Source of the DNA: Paludibacteraceae bacterium
GTDB taxonomy: Bacteria; Bacteroidota; Bacteroidia; Bacteroidales; Paludibacteraceae
Reading direction: 5' to 3'
DNA length: 55,323 nucleotides
Assembly: GCA_017553575.1 (NCBI GenBank)
Contig: JAFZKQ010000106.1
Coordinates: 1-55,323 of the forward strand
Below, one piece after another: positions 41,457 to 51,663 of this stretch (position 1 is its first letter; every line of letters begins with the position of its first letter). The position numbers and the translations under genes were made by a program. The notes beneath the pieces were generated by a model. It was not told where the DNA came from, ran no database searches, and saw only the letters and a program-made list of their open reading frames with translations.

Positions 41457-42728
41457 TTATTTCAAGTCACGACCAATGTCAGAACGGAAGTATTTCTTGT
41501 CGAAATTGATCTTCTGTGCGTTCTTGAACGACTGTTGGAGAGCCTCTTCTTTATCTTTTCCGTAAGAGCTGACAGCGATGACACGACCTCCGTTTGTGAG
41601 GAGCTTGCCGTCGACCATCTTTGTTCCTGCATGGAAAACGATGCTCTCTTTCACATCCTCTATGCCAGTGATGACCTTGCCCTTCTCGTAAGCTTCTGGA
41701 TATCCTCCGGATACGAGCATGACGGTTACGGCTGCACGTTCGTCTTCGACAAGAGTCTTGGTGTTCAGGTTGCCGTTTGCGACACCCTCAAACAATTCGA
41801 CCAAGTCAGACTTGATGCGGAGCATAACAGCCTCTGTCTCTGGGTCGCCCATGCGGACGTTGTATTCGATAACCATAGGCTCATTCTTGACGTTGATGAG
41901 TCCGAGGAAGATGAAGCCTTTGTAGCAAATGTTCTCTTTCTTCAAGCCTTGGATCGTAGGGATGACGATACGCTCCTCCACTTTTTGCATGAAGACTTTG
42001 TCGGCGAAAGGAACAGGAGAAACGGAACCCATACCTCCTGTGTTGAGGCCTGTGTCGCCCTCTCCAATACGCTTGTAGTCTTTGGCTACTGGTAATATCT
42101 TGTAGTTCTCTCCGTCAGTGAGGACGAAGACAGAACACTCTATACCCGATAGGAACTCCTCAATGACAACGGTTGCGCTGGCAGAACCGAATTTTCCGTC
42201 GAGCATATTCTTGAGCTCTTGCTTAGCTTCCTCCAAGTTGTCGATGATGAGAACGCCCTTTCCTGCAGCCAATCCGTCGGCTTTCAAGACGTAGGGAGCC
42301 TGCAAGGTTTCGAGGAATTTGCAACCCTCGTTTAGAGTCTCGGTCGTGAAACTTCTGTATTGGGCGGTAGGAATGCCGTGACGCATCATGAAAGCCTTGG
42401 CGAAATCCTTACTGCCTTCCAATTGAGCACCCTCTTTGGATGGGCCTATGACTGGAATGTTTTTCAACTTCTCGTTGCCTTGGAAGTAGTCGTAGATACC
42501 CTTTACCAATGGGTCCTCTGGACCTACTACAACCATGGAGATTCCTTTCTCTATGGCAAATTGTCCGATGGCCTCAAAGTTGTCTGCTGCGATGGCTACG
42601 TTCTCGCCAACGTTAGAGGTTCCTCCGTTTCCTGGAGCAATATATAATTTCGATACTTTGGGGCTTTGGGCAATCTTCCATGCCAATGCATGTTCGCGCC
42701 CGCCTGATCCTAATAATAAAATGTTCAT
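41457..42728 (-). CDS. purD: Phosphoribosylamine-glycine ligase (GAR synthetase)
   Basis: PurD joins 5-phosphoribosylamine and glycine using ATP, the second step of de novo purine synthesis. The 423-residue length is normal. The N-terminus [19 protein letters not shown] is the family signature, [13 protein letters not shown] is the N-domain, [15 protein letters not shown] is the ATP-grasp loop, and [15 protein letters not shown] and [16 protein letters not shown] complete the active site. It is in a minus-strand run with the deacetylase (51 nt upstream) and DUF6427-like genes, though these have no known pathway link. Confidence 0.97.
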   Translation of the reverse strand: MNILLLGSGGREHALAWKIAQSPKVSKLYIAPGNGGTSNVGENVAIAADNFEAIGQFAIEKGISMVVVGPEDPLVKGIYDYFQGNEKLKNIPVIGPSKEGAQLEGSKDFAKAFMMRHGIPTAQYRSFTTETLNEGCKFLETLQAPYVLKADGLAAGKGVLIIDNLEEAKQELKNMLDGKFGSASATVVIEEFLSGIECSVFVLTDGENYKILPVAKDYKRIGEGDTGLNTGGMGSVSPVPFADKVFMQKVEERIVIPTIQGLKKENICYKGFIFLGLINVKNEPMVIEYNVRMGDPETEAVMLRIKSDLVELFEGVANGNLNTKTLVEDERAAVTVMLVSGGYPEAYEKGKVITGIEDVKESIVFHAGTKMVDGKLLTNGGRVIAVSSYGKDKEEALQQSFKNAQKINFDKKYFRSDIGRDLK

Positions 42729-42779
42729 TATGCGCTGTTTTTGAGTTTCTGTGTTTTTTTGAATCGGTTCCTCCTCTGG

Positions 42780-43466
42780 TCAAATAGTTTGTACGAGAAG
42801 GGCTCGTTTCATGATTGGGGCGCTTTTCGTCTGTATGCATTGTGCGATGATAGCAGGGCTAAGCACCTCAAATTGATATCCCTCTTGGAGTAGCCACTCG
42901 ATGGCTTTGGGCATGGCGTATTTCATGTTCTTCTCAGCCTTGAGGGAATCATGGAATACGATGATGGATCCATTCCTTACCTTCCTCTTTACGATGTTGA
43001 GGACAAACTCTCCATCCAAGTCCTTGTTGTAGTCTCTTGTGACCACATCCCACATGACGACTTGATATTTTTTCTTCAACTTGATGAGTTGACGGATATA
43101 AAGTTGTCCGTGTGGAGGCCTATAGAGGACGCTGTGGATGAGGGCATCTGCCTTTTCCACGTTCTTCATATAGTCCTTTGTGGAGTACTTGAAGCCTTGA
43201 ATGTGGTTGTAGGAGTGGTTGCCCACTTTGTGGCCGGCATCAAGCACTTGTTTGAAGATTTCTGGATGCTTCCTGACATTGTCTCCGACACAGAAAAAGG
43301 TCGCCTTTACTCCGTATTTTTCCAAAATGTCAAGAACCCAAGGGGTCACCTCCGGAATCGGTCCATCGTCGAAGGTGAGATAGACCGTCTTCTTTTTTTG
43401 GGGTATTCTCCAAGCGGCATTCGGGAAAAACATCCTGAATGCCGTTGGGGGTTGCTCTATAAACAT
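42780..43466 (-). CDS. Polysaccharide deacetylase family (NodB homology) protein
   Basis: The 228-residue CE4-type protein carries the NodB motifs: VYLTFDDGPIPEVTP (the metal-binding DD), GNHSYNH (H-x-x-x-H), YRPPHGQL (catalytic loop) and a C-terminal IIVFHDSLKAEKN. It would remove N-acetyl groups from peptidoglycan or another GlcNAc polymer. No signal peptide is obvious, so a cytoplasmic or non-classical location is possible. Its ATG overlaps the stop of the DUF2723 gene as TAATG, so the two are translationally coupled. Confidence 0.92.
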   Translation of the reverse strand: MFIEQPPTAFRMFFPNAAWRIPQKKKTVYLTFDDGPIPEVTPWVLDILEKYGVKATFFCVGDNVRKHPEIFKQVLDAGHKVGNHSYNHIQGFKYSTKDYMKNVEKADALIHSVLYRPPHGQLYIRQLIKLKKKYQVVMWDVVTRDYNKDLDGEFVLNIVKRKVRNGSIIVFHDSLKAEKNMKYAMPKAIEWLLQEGYQFEVLSPAIIAQCIQTKSAPIMKRALLVQTI

Positions 43467-46400
43467 TATTTTCTTAATTTATTGTATAGTTGACTGTAGG
43501 CTACGAATTTCTTGTAGTCTTGGTCAAAAAGCTCTTTGTCCATCTTTGATTCGCTGATGCGGAGAACTTCCGACAGAATGCTGAGTTGTTGCTCGAACTC
43601 CTCAGCCGCACCCTTTTGGTGGAAAGCACTCATGCCGGAGATCCAATCGAGATATTGCATAGAGTTCTCTTTGATCTCCTTGAGAATAGCTTCTGCCTTT
43701 TGGTCCTCGCCGACTTGATAGTATTGTCTTGCTAATACGACGGACACGAAAGTGTGAGGAACTGTCTTGCTTGGCATGACTTTCATACAGTAGTCCAAAG
43801 CGGTCCTTGCACTGTCCTTCTTTCCTTCTGAAATAAGGGCGTCAACAAGACGGGTGAACATGTGTCTGAATGTCGATGTCATACGAAGATTGTTCTCGTC
43901 CAAATATACGTCTGGATTCTCAACACCACCCCATTTGAACTTGTTGAGCATGTTGTCGTACATGGCCTCTGTGTTCACTCTGCCTGGTTGGTTGATTGGA
44001 ACTACTCTGTAAGCCATACCTTCCAATTGGAAGTTCTTCTTCAAGTTCAAATAGCTGTCTTCACCTACGGTTACGGCGAAGTAGATAGGACGCTCCCAGT
44101 TGTTGTTTTGCAACAAGTTCAGGATGGCTATCTCATGCTTTCCGAGGTAACGCTTGCCTCCTAAGTTGATGTCGATCTTTGATGCTATCTTGTTGGCATC
44201 ATTCGCCTTCACAGTTCCCGAATTTACGGCAGCAGCAGAGTCGACTAGCATGTATAGCTTGTTGGTTGGGATGAAGTCGAAGTTGTCTCCATACCTCTTT
44301 GCAAAACTCTTGAAGCGTGGATCCTTGCTTGTCAAGATGTCCATGGCGTCGGTAATCCGGATGGAATCCTTCAACATGGTCATGATGTAGGCAACATCCA
44401 ACTTGCCGTTTGAGTATTGGTCTGGCGTCAACGAGATAGGAAGTGCTTTTGACTCGTATGCGTCGCGCTTCATCTGGTCGATGTACCAGCCCATCTGCAA
44501 GTAGCTTAGGTTGGCAACACGGACATCCGTACGGACGCCTTCCACCTCTTGGTTGTACCATAGAGGGAATGTGTCGTTATCTCCGTTGGTGAAGATGACT
44601 GCGTTTGGTGCGACGGAGAGCAAATAGTTCTGTCCGAAGTCCCTTGCCGTGTATCGTCCTGAACGGTCGTGGTCATCCCAGTTCTGCACACCCATCAAGA
44701 TAGGCACACCAAGGCAGGCCAATGTGGAGATGCTGGCTGCAATTCCTTTTTGGATGAATTGGGAGAGCAGGTCGTAGAAGAACAGCACGCCATAGCCGAT
44801 CCAGATGCAGAATGCGTAGAACGAACCTGCGTAGGCATAGTCTCGCTCTCTAGGTTGGTATGGAGTCTGGTTCAAGTATAGGATGATGGCAAGTCCCGTC
44901 ATGAGGAATAGCAACATCGTGATCCAGAAATTCTGCTTGTCTTTCTTTGTCCTTGTTTGAACGATCATTCCTAAGATACCAAGGATCAGAGGCAATGCAT
45001 AGTATACATTCCTTCCTTTGTTGTTCCTCAACTCGTCAGGCAAGTTGCTTTGGTCGCCCACAAGCATATTGTCGATGAAGTCTATACCCGTAATCCAGTT
45101 TCCGTTCACGATGTCTCCATGACCTTGGATGTCGTTTTGACGACCGACGAAGTTCCACATGAAATACCTGATATACATGAAGTTGACTTGGTATCTGAAG
45201 AAGTAAGTCATGTTTTCGGCAAAGGTCGGTACGACGGTTGTTTCCCTCTTATTCATGTTTTCATACGTGACCTTTCGGCCTGTGACGTTACCCCATCTTT
45301 TGTAGGCTTCGATGTGGCTGGCCTGTTTGCTGTACATACGAGGGAAGATCATGCAAGTTTTGCTTACATACTTGTACTTCTCCTTGTAGCCACAATTCTC
45401 GTATTGGTCTTTCTCTTCTGGAGAGACTTTTACTTTCTTAGCCCAAAGAGTTTCGCCTTTGTCGCTAGCAACTTTCCAACCATCATTCTCTGGGTCTTTC
45501 TCTCGGAGATACTCAGAAGCGTAGGACTCACCGTACAAGAGCGGCGTATCGCCGTATTGGTCACGGTTGAGGTAACTCTTGAGGGAGAACACGTCGTCTG
45601 GAGAGTTCTGGTCCATCGGAGTGTTGGCAGCCGAACGGATGATGATAGTTGCATAGGTGGAGTATCCCAAAAGGATGACTGCCGAACAAAGCATGATGAG
45701 GTTGATAAGTGCTTTGTTGAGATTCTTGTTGATGAAGAATAAATAGGCAATCAATGCTGCAAGAAGGATTATACCTAAAGTGATGTGGCTTCCGAAGAAT
45801 GGAATACCCAACAAGAAGAAGGAAAGAACGAAGCTGATTTTGTACCTCAAATTCTCAGCAGAATTGCTGCTTCCGACCGTTTTTACCCCATTTAGGCTGG
45901 CATCGTCTGTTAGAACCTCCTCTTCTTTGTTTGTCTCATAGATTCCCCATGCCAAGCATCCTACAGTGAGGAGGGCATAGAAGATGGTTCCTGTGTTGAA
46001 ACCGAATCCCAAAACATTGACGAAGAGTAGCTCGAACCATCCTGCCACCAAAGCAAATCCAGGAATCAATCCGAAGAGGACGAATACCAAAAGCACGCAA
46101 GAGATAGCCAATGCGATATAGGCTCCCTGGAGGGTAGGAGTGTACTTTTTATAGTAGTAAATCAATCCTAAAACAGGAATGGTCAACAAGTTAAGCAAGT
46201 GCACGCCGATGGAGAGACCCATCAAGTAGGCGATAAGCACCAACCATCTGTTGGCGTATGGCTGATCTGCCACATCCTCCCATTTCAACATCGCCCAAAC
46301 AACAACGGCTGTGAATAGAGAAGAGTAGGCGTAAACCTCTCCCTCCACTGCGGAGAACCAGAATGTGTCTGAGAATGTATAAGCTAATGCACCTACCGCA

Positions 46401-46771
46401 CCACTACCGATGATGGCGATGATGTTTCCTGTGGTGAAATCCGATTCGTCGTTAATCATAGCCTTGCGAGCAAGGTGGGTGATGGTCCAGAAAAGGAAAA
46501 GTATACACAAGGCACTGCAGAGAGCAGAGAATGTGTTGACCATCATGGCCACATGGGCTTGATCAGAAGCAAAAAGGGTAAAGAAACGTGCGGTTAGCAT
46601 GAAGAATGGTGCACCCGGTGGGTGTCCTACTTCCAATTTGTCTGCCGTTGAGATGAATTCTCCACAGTCCCAGAAACTTGCGGTTGGTTCAATAGTCAAA
46701 ATGTAGACTACCGTTGCAATCGCAAATACAATCCATCCTGAGATGTTGTTGATTAATTTGAACGATTTCAT
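43466..46771 (-). CDS. DUF2723 membrane protein (predicted glycosyltransferase)
   Basis: The 1101-residue protein starts with the DUF2723 domain: N-terminal TM, then YILTIEPTASFWDCGEFISTADKLEVGHPPGAP (cut at residues 23-55), the acidic WDCGEF and HPPGAP motifs typical of GT-C-fold O-mannosyltransferase-like enzymes (TMEM260 in animals). About ten TM helices fill residues 10-360 and 580-720. The remaining C-terminal part is soluble, with a tetratricopeptide-like end (about 1000-1101). It probably glycosylates exported proteins with a lipid-linked sugar; donor and target are unknown. The downstream deacetylase gene overlaps by 1 nt. A -7 box lies at 46845-46838. Confidence 0.9.
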   Translation of the reverse strand: MKSFKLINNISGWIVFAIATVVYILTIEPTASFWDCGEFISTADKLEVGHPPGAPFFMLTARFFTLFASDQAHVAMMVNTFSALCSALCILFLFWTITHLARKAMINDESDFTTGNIIAIIGSGAVGALAYTFSDTFWFSAVEGEVYAYSSLFTAVVVWAMLKWEDVADQPYANRWLVLIAYLMGLSIGVHLLNLLTIPVLGLIYYYKKYTPTLQGAYIALAISCVLLVFVLFGLIPGFALVAGWFELLFVNVLGFGFNTGTIFYALLTVGCLAWGIYETNKEEEVLTDDASLNGVKTVGSSNSAENLRYKISFVLSFFLLGIPFFGSHITLGIILLAALIAYLFFINKNLNKALINLIMLCSAVILLGYSTYATIIIRSAANTPMDQNSPDDVFSLKSYLNRDQYGDTPLLYGESYASEYLREKDPENDGWKVASDKGETLWAKKVKVSPEEKDQYENCGYKEKYKYVSKTCMIFPRMYSKQASHIEAYKRWGNVTGRKVTYENMNKRETTVVPTFAENMTYFFRYQVNFMYIRYFMWNFVGRQNDIQGHGDIVNGNWITGIDFIDNMLVGDQSNLPDELRNNKGRNVYYALPLILGILGMIVQTRTKKDKQNFWITMLLFLMTGLAIILYLNQTPYQPRERDYAYAGSFYAFCIWIGYGVLFFYDLLSQFIQKGIAASISTLACLGVPILMGVQNWDDHDRSGRYTARDFGQNYLLSVAPNAVIFTNGDNDTFPLWYNQEVEGVRTDVRVANLSYLQMGWYIDQMKRDAYESKALPISLTPDQYSNGKLDVAYIMTMLKDSIRITDAMDILTSKDPRFKSFAKRYGDNFDFIPTNKLYMLVDSAAAVNSGTVKANDANKIASKIDINLGGKRYLGKHEIAILNLLQNNNWERPIYFAVTVGEDSYLNLKKNFQLEGMAYRVVPINQPGRVNTEAMYDNMLNKFKWGGVENPDVYLDENNLRMTSTFRHMFTRLVDALISEGKKDSARTALDYCMKVMPSKTVPHTFVSVVLARQYYQVGEDQKAEAILKEIKENSMQYLDWISGMSAFHQKGAAEEFEQQLSILSEVLRISESKMDKELFDQDYKKFVAYSQLYNKLRK

Positions 46772-46837
46772 TATTTTGTTTAATTGTTAATAATATTCCT
46801 TCTCACGCTCACGGGAATTCAAAATATCCCCATTCTG

Positions 46838-46845
46838 CAAAGGTA
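46838..46845 (-). promoter_or_regulatory. Probable -7 box for the DUF2723 operon
   Basis: The minus strand reads TACCTTTG, about 67 nt before ATG 46771. The -33 region is A/T-rich with no TTTG at the right spacing. Confidence 0.5.
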
Positions 46846-46995
46846 ATGGTTTTTTGTAAGAAAAAAGATTTAATAGGGATGAAAATGGGAGGATGCTTGG
46901 TAAACTAATTTTAAATTTGGTCTAAAAGACAAAGGTAGAATGGTCTTTATTCAGAGATTTATGTGAATTAATGAAATTTATTGAATTTGCGGTTA

Positions 46996-47036
46996 TAAAA
47001 AAGGCATCATCGTAGGTGTCGCCTTACGATGATGCC
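46996..47036 (-). terminator. Terminator of the metalloprotease gene
   Basis: GGCATCATCGTA (47003-47014) and TACGATGATGCC (47025-47036) form a perfect 12-bp stem. On the minus strand a run of six T follows. It lies 30 nt after the stop codon. Confidence 0.85.
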
Positions 47037-47065
47037 AGAATTGATTAATACGTTTTAACCGCCTA

Positions 47066-48268
47066 TTAGTTTGGCAATATATAACAAGCAATGCCTTCAT
47101 ATTTGAAATTCAAAGATTTGCCATCTTTGATTTCATTGTAGTTCGTCGTGTAGAAGTGCTCACCTGTCTTAGAATTGTAATATCTATATAGAGGAAGTGT
47201 GTTGTCTTTCTTAGATGAATAAACATATCCTTCTACATGTTCGTATACGTAGTTGCCTTTTCCGCCGCCTAACTCATTATAGTTGGTGGTGTAAAAGTGA
47301 TCTGCTGTCTTTGAATTCCAGTATCTATACAACTTTGTGGTTCCAGATACTTGGGTTTCGTAAACTTTTCCTAATAGAGATTCTACAGTCTCGCCTTTGT
47401 TGATTTTCTTAAGTTCATCAAAGTTTGTTGTGTAGAAGTGTCTGCCCCAATCAGGGAAGTAACATCTGAAAAGTCTCTTGGTTCCGTTAAATGGATACCA
47501 TTGTTTCATCCAAGATTTGTCCATTGAGGATAATTCTCTGTTGGTTTTTACAGTTATGCCATTTTTTGTGTATCTCGCATCCATACCATACGTCATGATT
47601 GAGTTCGGATCATAACTTGAATAGTTGGTTTCGGAAGCAGTGTATTTTTTGATTACATTGCTGTATGTTTGAGAGGCTGACCAACCTTGCGTGTTTTTTC
47701 CCCATTCGTAAACCTTATCTTCATCCCAGATGATTGGGCTTGCAGGAGATTGATGCTCGTGTTTCAAGCCAAGGACATGTCCGAGTTCGTGCAATATGAC
47801 TCTTGAGTACTCGTTTTGTGCGGTATTGTCTTTGAGCCAACCGAAATGTACCGTCCATTGTGATTGATTGGTGATATACTTTGCATCAGTTCCTACATAT
47901 GAAGCACTTGAATTACTGTTGTCAAATTGAACTCTGACAGTTGCATTGCTGCTTGCTGGTACTTCGTAAAAGTAAAGATTTGCGTATGCCATCCATTCGT
48001 TTAGGAATGATTTGAATTTCTTCTTTTGGGTGGCACTTCCACTTAAGAATTTATAAGGAATGTGTTCTCCGTTGCTCCACTTGTTTGCTTTGTAAATACA
48101 AGATCTTAAGTCTGATTCAGGGAAAATCATATCGTTCATTAGGCTTATTTCGTTTCCCTCTGATGCGATTGTTTCTGAATCAATGTTGTCTAAATTGACG
48201 TCATTCTTTTCACATGCACTTAGTGATAGCAATAAAGAAATTCCTAAAAGATAATTTTTCGATTTCAT
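47066..48268 (-). CDS. Astacin-like (M12A) zinc metalloprotease lipoprotein with DUF5648 repeats
   Basis: The 400-residue protein has a lipoprotein signal (LLGISLLLSLSAC). The catalytic domain (about 55-260) contains the extended zinc motif HELGHVLGLKHEHQ (H160, E161, H164, H170) and the Met-turn MTYGMDARY. The C-terminal part (about 265-400) has three repeats of a RYW/RYY-x-S-K-T-x-x-HFYTTNYNE type: GRHFYTTNFDEL, ADHFYTTNYNEL, GEHFYTTNYNEI, which match DUF5648. That domain probably binds glycan or the cell surface. The predicted role is a surface-anchored endopeptidase; the substrate is unknown. It has a strong promoter and terminator of its own. Confidence 0.93.
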   Translation of the reverse strand: MKSKNYLLGISLLLSLSACEKNDVNLDNIDSETIASEGNEISLMNDMIFPESDLRSCIYKANKWSNGEHIPYKFLSGSATQKKKFKSFLNEWMAYANLYFYEVPASSNATVRVQFDNSNSSASYVGTDAKYITNQSQWTVHFGWLKDNTAQNEYSRVILHELGHVLGLKHEHQSPASPIIWDEDKVYEWGKNTQGWSASQTYSNVIKKYTASETNYSSYDPNSIMTYGMDARYTKNGITVKTNRELSSMDKSWMKQWYPFNGTKRLFRCYFPDWGRHFYTTNFDELKKINKGETVESLLGKVYETQVSGTTKLYRYWNSKTADHFYTTNYNELGGGKGNYVYEHVEGYVYSSKKDNTLPLYRYYNSKTGEHFYTTNYNEIKDGKSLNFKYEGIACYILPN

Positions 48269-48375
48269 TGTTTTAAATTTTATAGGTCCAATTTTTTTTT
48301 TAAAAAGTTCACAAAATTCAGCAGAACCATTACCAAATAGAGGAACAGATTTTAATCATGATTTTAATCTTACTG

Positions 48376-48407
48376 CAAAAATAAATGGTTTGTTTGAAAA
48401 AAACAAA
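48376..48407 (-). promoter_or_regulatory. Promoter of the metalloprotease gene
   Basis: The minus strand reads TTTG (48407-48404), 20 nt, TATTTTTG (48383-48376). The leader to ATG 48268 is about 100 nt. The stretch 48269-48598 contains only this and the hairpin at 48486-48515. Confidence 0.65.
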
Positions 48408-48485
48408 AAAATAATTTCTTTTTTTTCGGCTTTATCGCGTAAGGTTATTTATTGTTTGAAAACAACAATATGTGTTGCTCTTGAA

Positions 48486-48515
48486 AATCCCCTCCGCTCT
48501 TTTGCGAAGGGGGTT
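48486..48515 (-). terminator. Possible terminator of the LRR-Sel1 gene
   Basis: AATCCCCTCCGC (48486-48497) and GCGAAGGGGGTT (48504-48515) form a 12-bp stem with one wobble and one mismatch. A short T run follows on the minus strand. Confidence 0.45.
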
Positions 48516-48598
48516 CTCTATGAATAATGTTGTCTGCATTCGTTCTTTTGGGGGTAGATTCCCATATCGAACCTCAGGCAGAAACAACTAAGTGACTT

Positions 48599-51340
48599 CT
48601 AAAATGAAATGCTCTCATCTTCGATGTCAATCAACTTCTTGTCCCTGAATGCTATGGCGATTCCATGCTCCTCGTCACATCCGCAGTCTCCTGATAGACA
48701 AATGTCTGGTTCTTTGTCGCTCCAACCTGATTTTTCGACACGGATGCGGATGTAGTTAAGCGACAACTCCTCATGCAAATCGTCAGCGGTAATCGTATCT
48801 CCGCCCCAACTGTCATAGCTGTCGTTGCAGTATTTCAGCACCTCCTTCTTTATCTTATTTGAATCGAACTTTTGGGTCAGCCACATCAAAAGTTCCTTCT
48901 CTTTGTCCGAGAGGAGTTCTCCATCTTTTCCATCGGGAGTTCTAATCGATAAAATCGTGAGCACTCCGAAGAGGTTGAAGTAGACCGTATCGTCGATGTG
49001 CCATTCCGTTTTGGTACGGTTGGACTTCACCTCGGCAGCATTCTGCAAGATGGCTTTGTCATCAGCCAGCAGAAGATCTTCATCAGAGAGAATCACGACA
49101 ATCTCTTTGCCGTCCCACTCCTTATTGGCAATCCAGCCGTAGTTGCCATCGCGTGCGATGTATAGTTTGGATGGAAGTATTCGATTGTTCTTCTTTTTGT
49201 GGGCCGCTATGAATAGATCTTGGGCCTTTTGCTGGAGAGTCTCGAAATAGCTCTCTTTTCTCTGTTCATACTCGACGAATGCCTTGCGTTGTGCATCGGT
49301 GACGCCCTCTTTCTCTGTTCCTTCCAATTCAACTTCGAAAGGCATTTCCACTCCGGAGAAGTTGGCCGTAGAACTGCCCATCCAACCATTATTTTCTTTG
49401 TAGTAGAGCGTGCCTAAAGTGTCGTCGGTGATTTTAGGGGTGTTGTCTGACACGATAAGGCCCTCCTCCTGCAATCGTTTTAGATTTTTCTTGGCTTGTT
49501 CATTTCCTAGAGCCTCCGATTTACGGAACCACTCAGCTGCCATCTCGTAATTTTGAGGTACGCCCTCGCCATCTTCATAAAGTACGCCCAAGTTGTTTTG
49601 TGCATTGGCATTGCCCTGTTCGGCTGCTTTGGCATACCATTCAGCTGCCTTCTTTTTATTTTGAGAGACGCCATCGCCCTTAGAATAACAAAGTCCCAAA
49701 TTAAATTGAGCTTTCACATGGCCTTGCTTGGCCGCCTTGGTCCACCATTCAATCGCAAGTTCATGACTCTCATGGAGACCGTCGCCTTTATAGTAGCGAC
49801 CGCCCAATTTATATTGAGTCTCAGCATCGCCTTTCTCTGCCGTTTTTCGAATTTGTGCGAGTTCCTCATCCACCACACCCATCCAACTCTTGTCTGGGCC
49901 ATCCAATTGGATGGTCTCCGTGGCATTATAATCTAGGAAGGTCTTGGTGTCTGCATCCTGATTTAAGGCGGCGATGTGAATCGTAGTGAGTTTCGGACAC
50001 TCTTGGAAGACGGACTTCTCTATGGTCGAAACGGAGTCGAGGAGTGTGACCGAAGTGAGTTTTGTGCATCCGGAAAATGCAAACATGCCAATCGTTTGGG
50101 AGGGTATTTCTATCTGTTTGAGTTGGCAATCGGAAAAAGCTCCTCGACCTAAAGAACCTTTTGAAAGAATAGATACTTGCGACAGACCTGCATAAGTAAA
50201 AGCATCTTCGCCCACTGTTTTGACCGAAGCAGGGATGGTTATACTTTTCAATTTCGTACACTCTGCAAAGGCGTTTGCTCCAATCGAGGCAACAGAATCA
50301 GGGTATGGGAAAGAGACTGTATTCAATTTTTCGCAGTACGAGAAGGCACTCTCACCTATCTCAACCATTCTACCTTCGAAATAGACCTTTTGCAAAGATG
50401 GACAGCCATTGAAACAGCTCTTATCCAATTTTACCAAATTCTTACCTAAAGTGATAGTAGTAAGGAGGGGCATTCTTTCAAACGCATAGTCGAAAATTTC
50501 CGTGACTGATTCTGGTATCTCGATGGTTTCTGCACTCTTCAAACATGCACGCAAGACTTTCCCGTCGGCGGAGAGCAGCAGGCCATCTTTCTCCTTGAGG
50601 GTCTTGCTGTCGTGTGACACTTTGAGTTTTATCTTTTCAGGGAAAGAATCTCTATAGATTTCCTCGACGTCGAAAAGTTCTACTTCTTTCAACTTGTCAC
50701 AACCATAGAACGCCCTTTTATAGATTTTTTTTAGGTGTTTCGGCAATTTTATGGAAGTAAGCTTCTTGCAGTTACTAAAGGCTCCAAACTCCAAAACCTC
50801 AACACTTTCGGGAAGTTCAATGCTGACGAGACTAGTGCAATTCTCCAATGCATCAGACCCGATGACCTTCAACTCTTCAGGAAACACAATCTCCTCCAAA
50901 TCTTTCAAACCATTCAAAAAATGAGAGGGTATCTCCGTCATTTTTTTAGGCAGGACAACCTTCTTTAGACCTGTACACCAAGGCAAACCGCAATCCTCAT
51001 TACAGGTTACCGAGTCAGGAAAACGGAACTCCTTTAATTTTGAGCATCTAAAAAATGAGTGATATTTAATCTCTTGCAACCCATCAGGAAGTGATACTTC
51101 CTCCAACTTTTGGCATCCATAAAATGCTTCTTCTTCAATCTTCTTCAATGTGCTGGGAAATTTCACCGACACAAGATTCTCACATTCAATAAAAGCCTGA
51201 CGACCGATTTCCGTCACTCCTTCCTGAATGATAATATTCACAAGGGATAAGTCCCGAGCAAAAGCAGATTCTTTTATTTGGGTACTTCCGTCCGTGGGGA
51301 TCACTACGCTTCCTTCGATTGTTTTTTCATCTTTAGTCAT
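48599..51340 (-). CDS. Cytoplasmic LRR_5 (BspA-type) and Sel1 repeat protein
   Basis: The 913-residue protein has no signal peptide (MTKDEKTIEGSVVIPTDGST). Residues about 20-480 are BspA-like leucine-rich repeats (LRR_5), with I-x-I-P-x-S-V or L-P-x-x-L-K-x-I spaced about 23 residues apart. Residues about 515-640 are three Sel1/TPR-like repeats (AETQYKLGGRYYKGDG, AQFNLGLCYSKGDGVSQN, AQNNLGVLYEDGEGVPQN). The C-terminal 270 residues are a different domain ending DICLSGDCGCDEEHGIAIAFRDKKLIDI, similar to DUF6985. LRR_5 proteins are usually exported; a cytoplasmic one with Sel1 repeats is unusual. It is probably a protein-binding scaffold. The function is unknown. Confidence 0.85.
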   Translation of the reverse strand: MTKDEKTIEGSVVIPTDGSTQIKESAFARDLSLVNIIIQEGVTEIGRQAFIECENLVSVKFPSTLKKIEEEAFYGCQKLEEVSLPDGLQEIKYHSFFRCSKLKEFRFPDSVTCNEDCGLPWCTGLKKVVLPKKMTEIPSHFLNGLKDLEEIVFPEELKVIGSDALENCTSLVSIELPESVEVLEFGAFSNCKKLTSIKLPKHLKKIYKRAFYGCDKLKEVELFDVEEIYRDSFPEKIKLKVSHDSKTLKEKDGLLLSADGKVLRACLKSAETIEIPESVTEIFDYAFERMPLLTTITLGKNLVKLDKSCFNGCPSLQKVYFEGRMVEIGESAFSYCEKLNTVSFPYPDSVASIGANAFAECTKLKSITIPASVKTVGEDAFTYAGLSQVSILSKGSLGRGAFSDCQLKQIEIPSQTIGMFAFSGCTKLTSVTLLDSVSTIEKSVFQECPKLTTIHIAALNQDADTKTFLDYNATETIQLDGPDKSWMGVVDEELAQIRKTAEKGDAETQYKLGGRYYKGDGLHESHELAIEWWTKAAKQGHVKAQFNLGLCYSKGDGVSQNKKKAAEWYAKAAEQGNANAQNNLGVLYEDGEGVPQNYEMAAEWFRKSEALGNEQAKKNLKRLQEEGLIVSDNTPKITDDTLGTLYYKENNGWMGSSTANFSGVEMPFEVELEGTEKEGVTDAQRKAFVEYEQRKESYFETLQQKAQDLFIAAHKKKNNRILPSKLYIARDGNYGWIANKEWDGKEIVVILSDEDLLLADDKAILQNAAEVKSNRTKTEWHIDDTVYFNLFGVLTILSIRTPDGKDGELLSDKEKELLMWLTQKFDSNKIKKEVLKYCNDSYDSWGGDTITADDLHEELSLNYIRIRVEKSGWSDKEPDICLSGDCGCDEEHGIAIAFRDKKLIDIEDESISF

Positions 51341-51663
51341 AACTACTTGTTTTAATTGCTATATCTGTTTCAGATTTGGAATGTCAGTTTTTTCTTCCAA
51401 AATCGGCATTAAAAACAAAAATAAGGTAATCCAAATCTTGGAGTAAAAATAACAATAAAAATAAAAAAACAGAGGCGGTTTAGGCGTTTTTGAATTTAAA
51501 TAGGACCTCTTGGAAAGTTTCTCTTTACTCCTCATCGTAATAAGGAACGAAGAGAGGGATCTTCTTTTTGACACGACAAGGTCTCCTCGTTTTATGCTCC
51601 TCTTCCTCTTGAAGAGGTTGTGCTACAAATAGTCTTCTTGTCTGGGTTTGGAAATGCAATTGC
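51341..51663. other. AT-rich intergenic region with possible promoter
   Basis: No supported gene was found in these 323 bases. The minus strand has TATTTTTG at 51423-51416, a candidate -7 box for the LRR-Sel1 gene with no matching -33. A short minus-strand frame here is rejected below. Confidence 0.4.

Noticed and set aside
41406..42095. Long + strand frame of 229 codons
   Set aside because: It is antisense to purD, has no start signals, and purD is certain.
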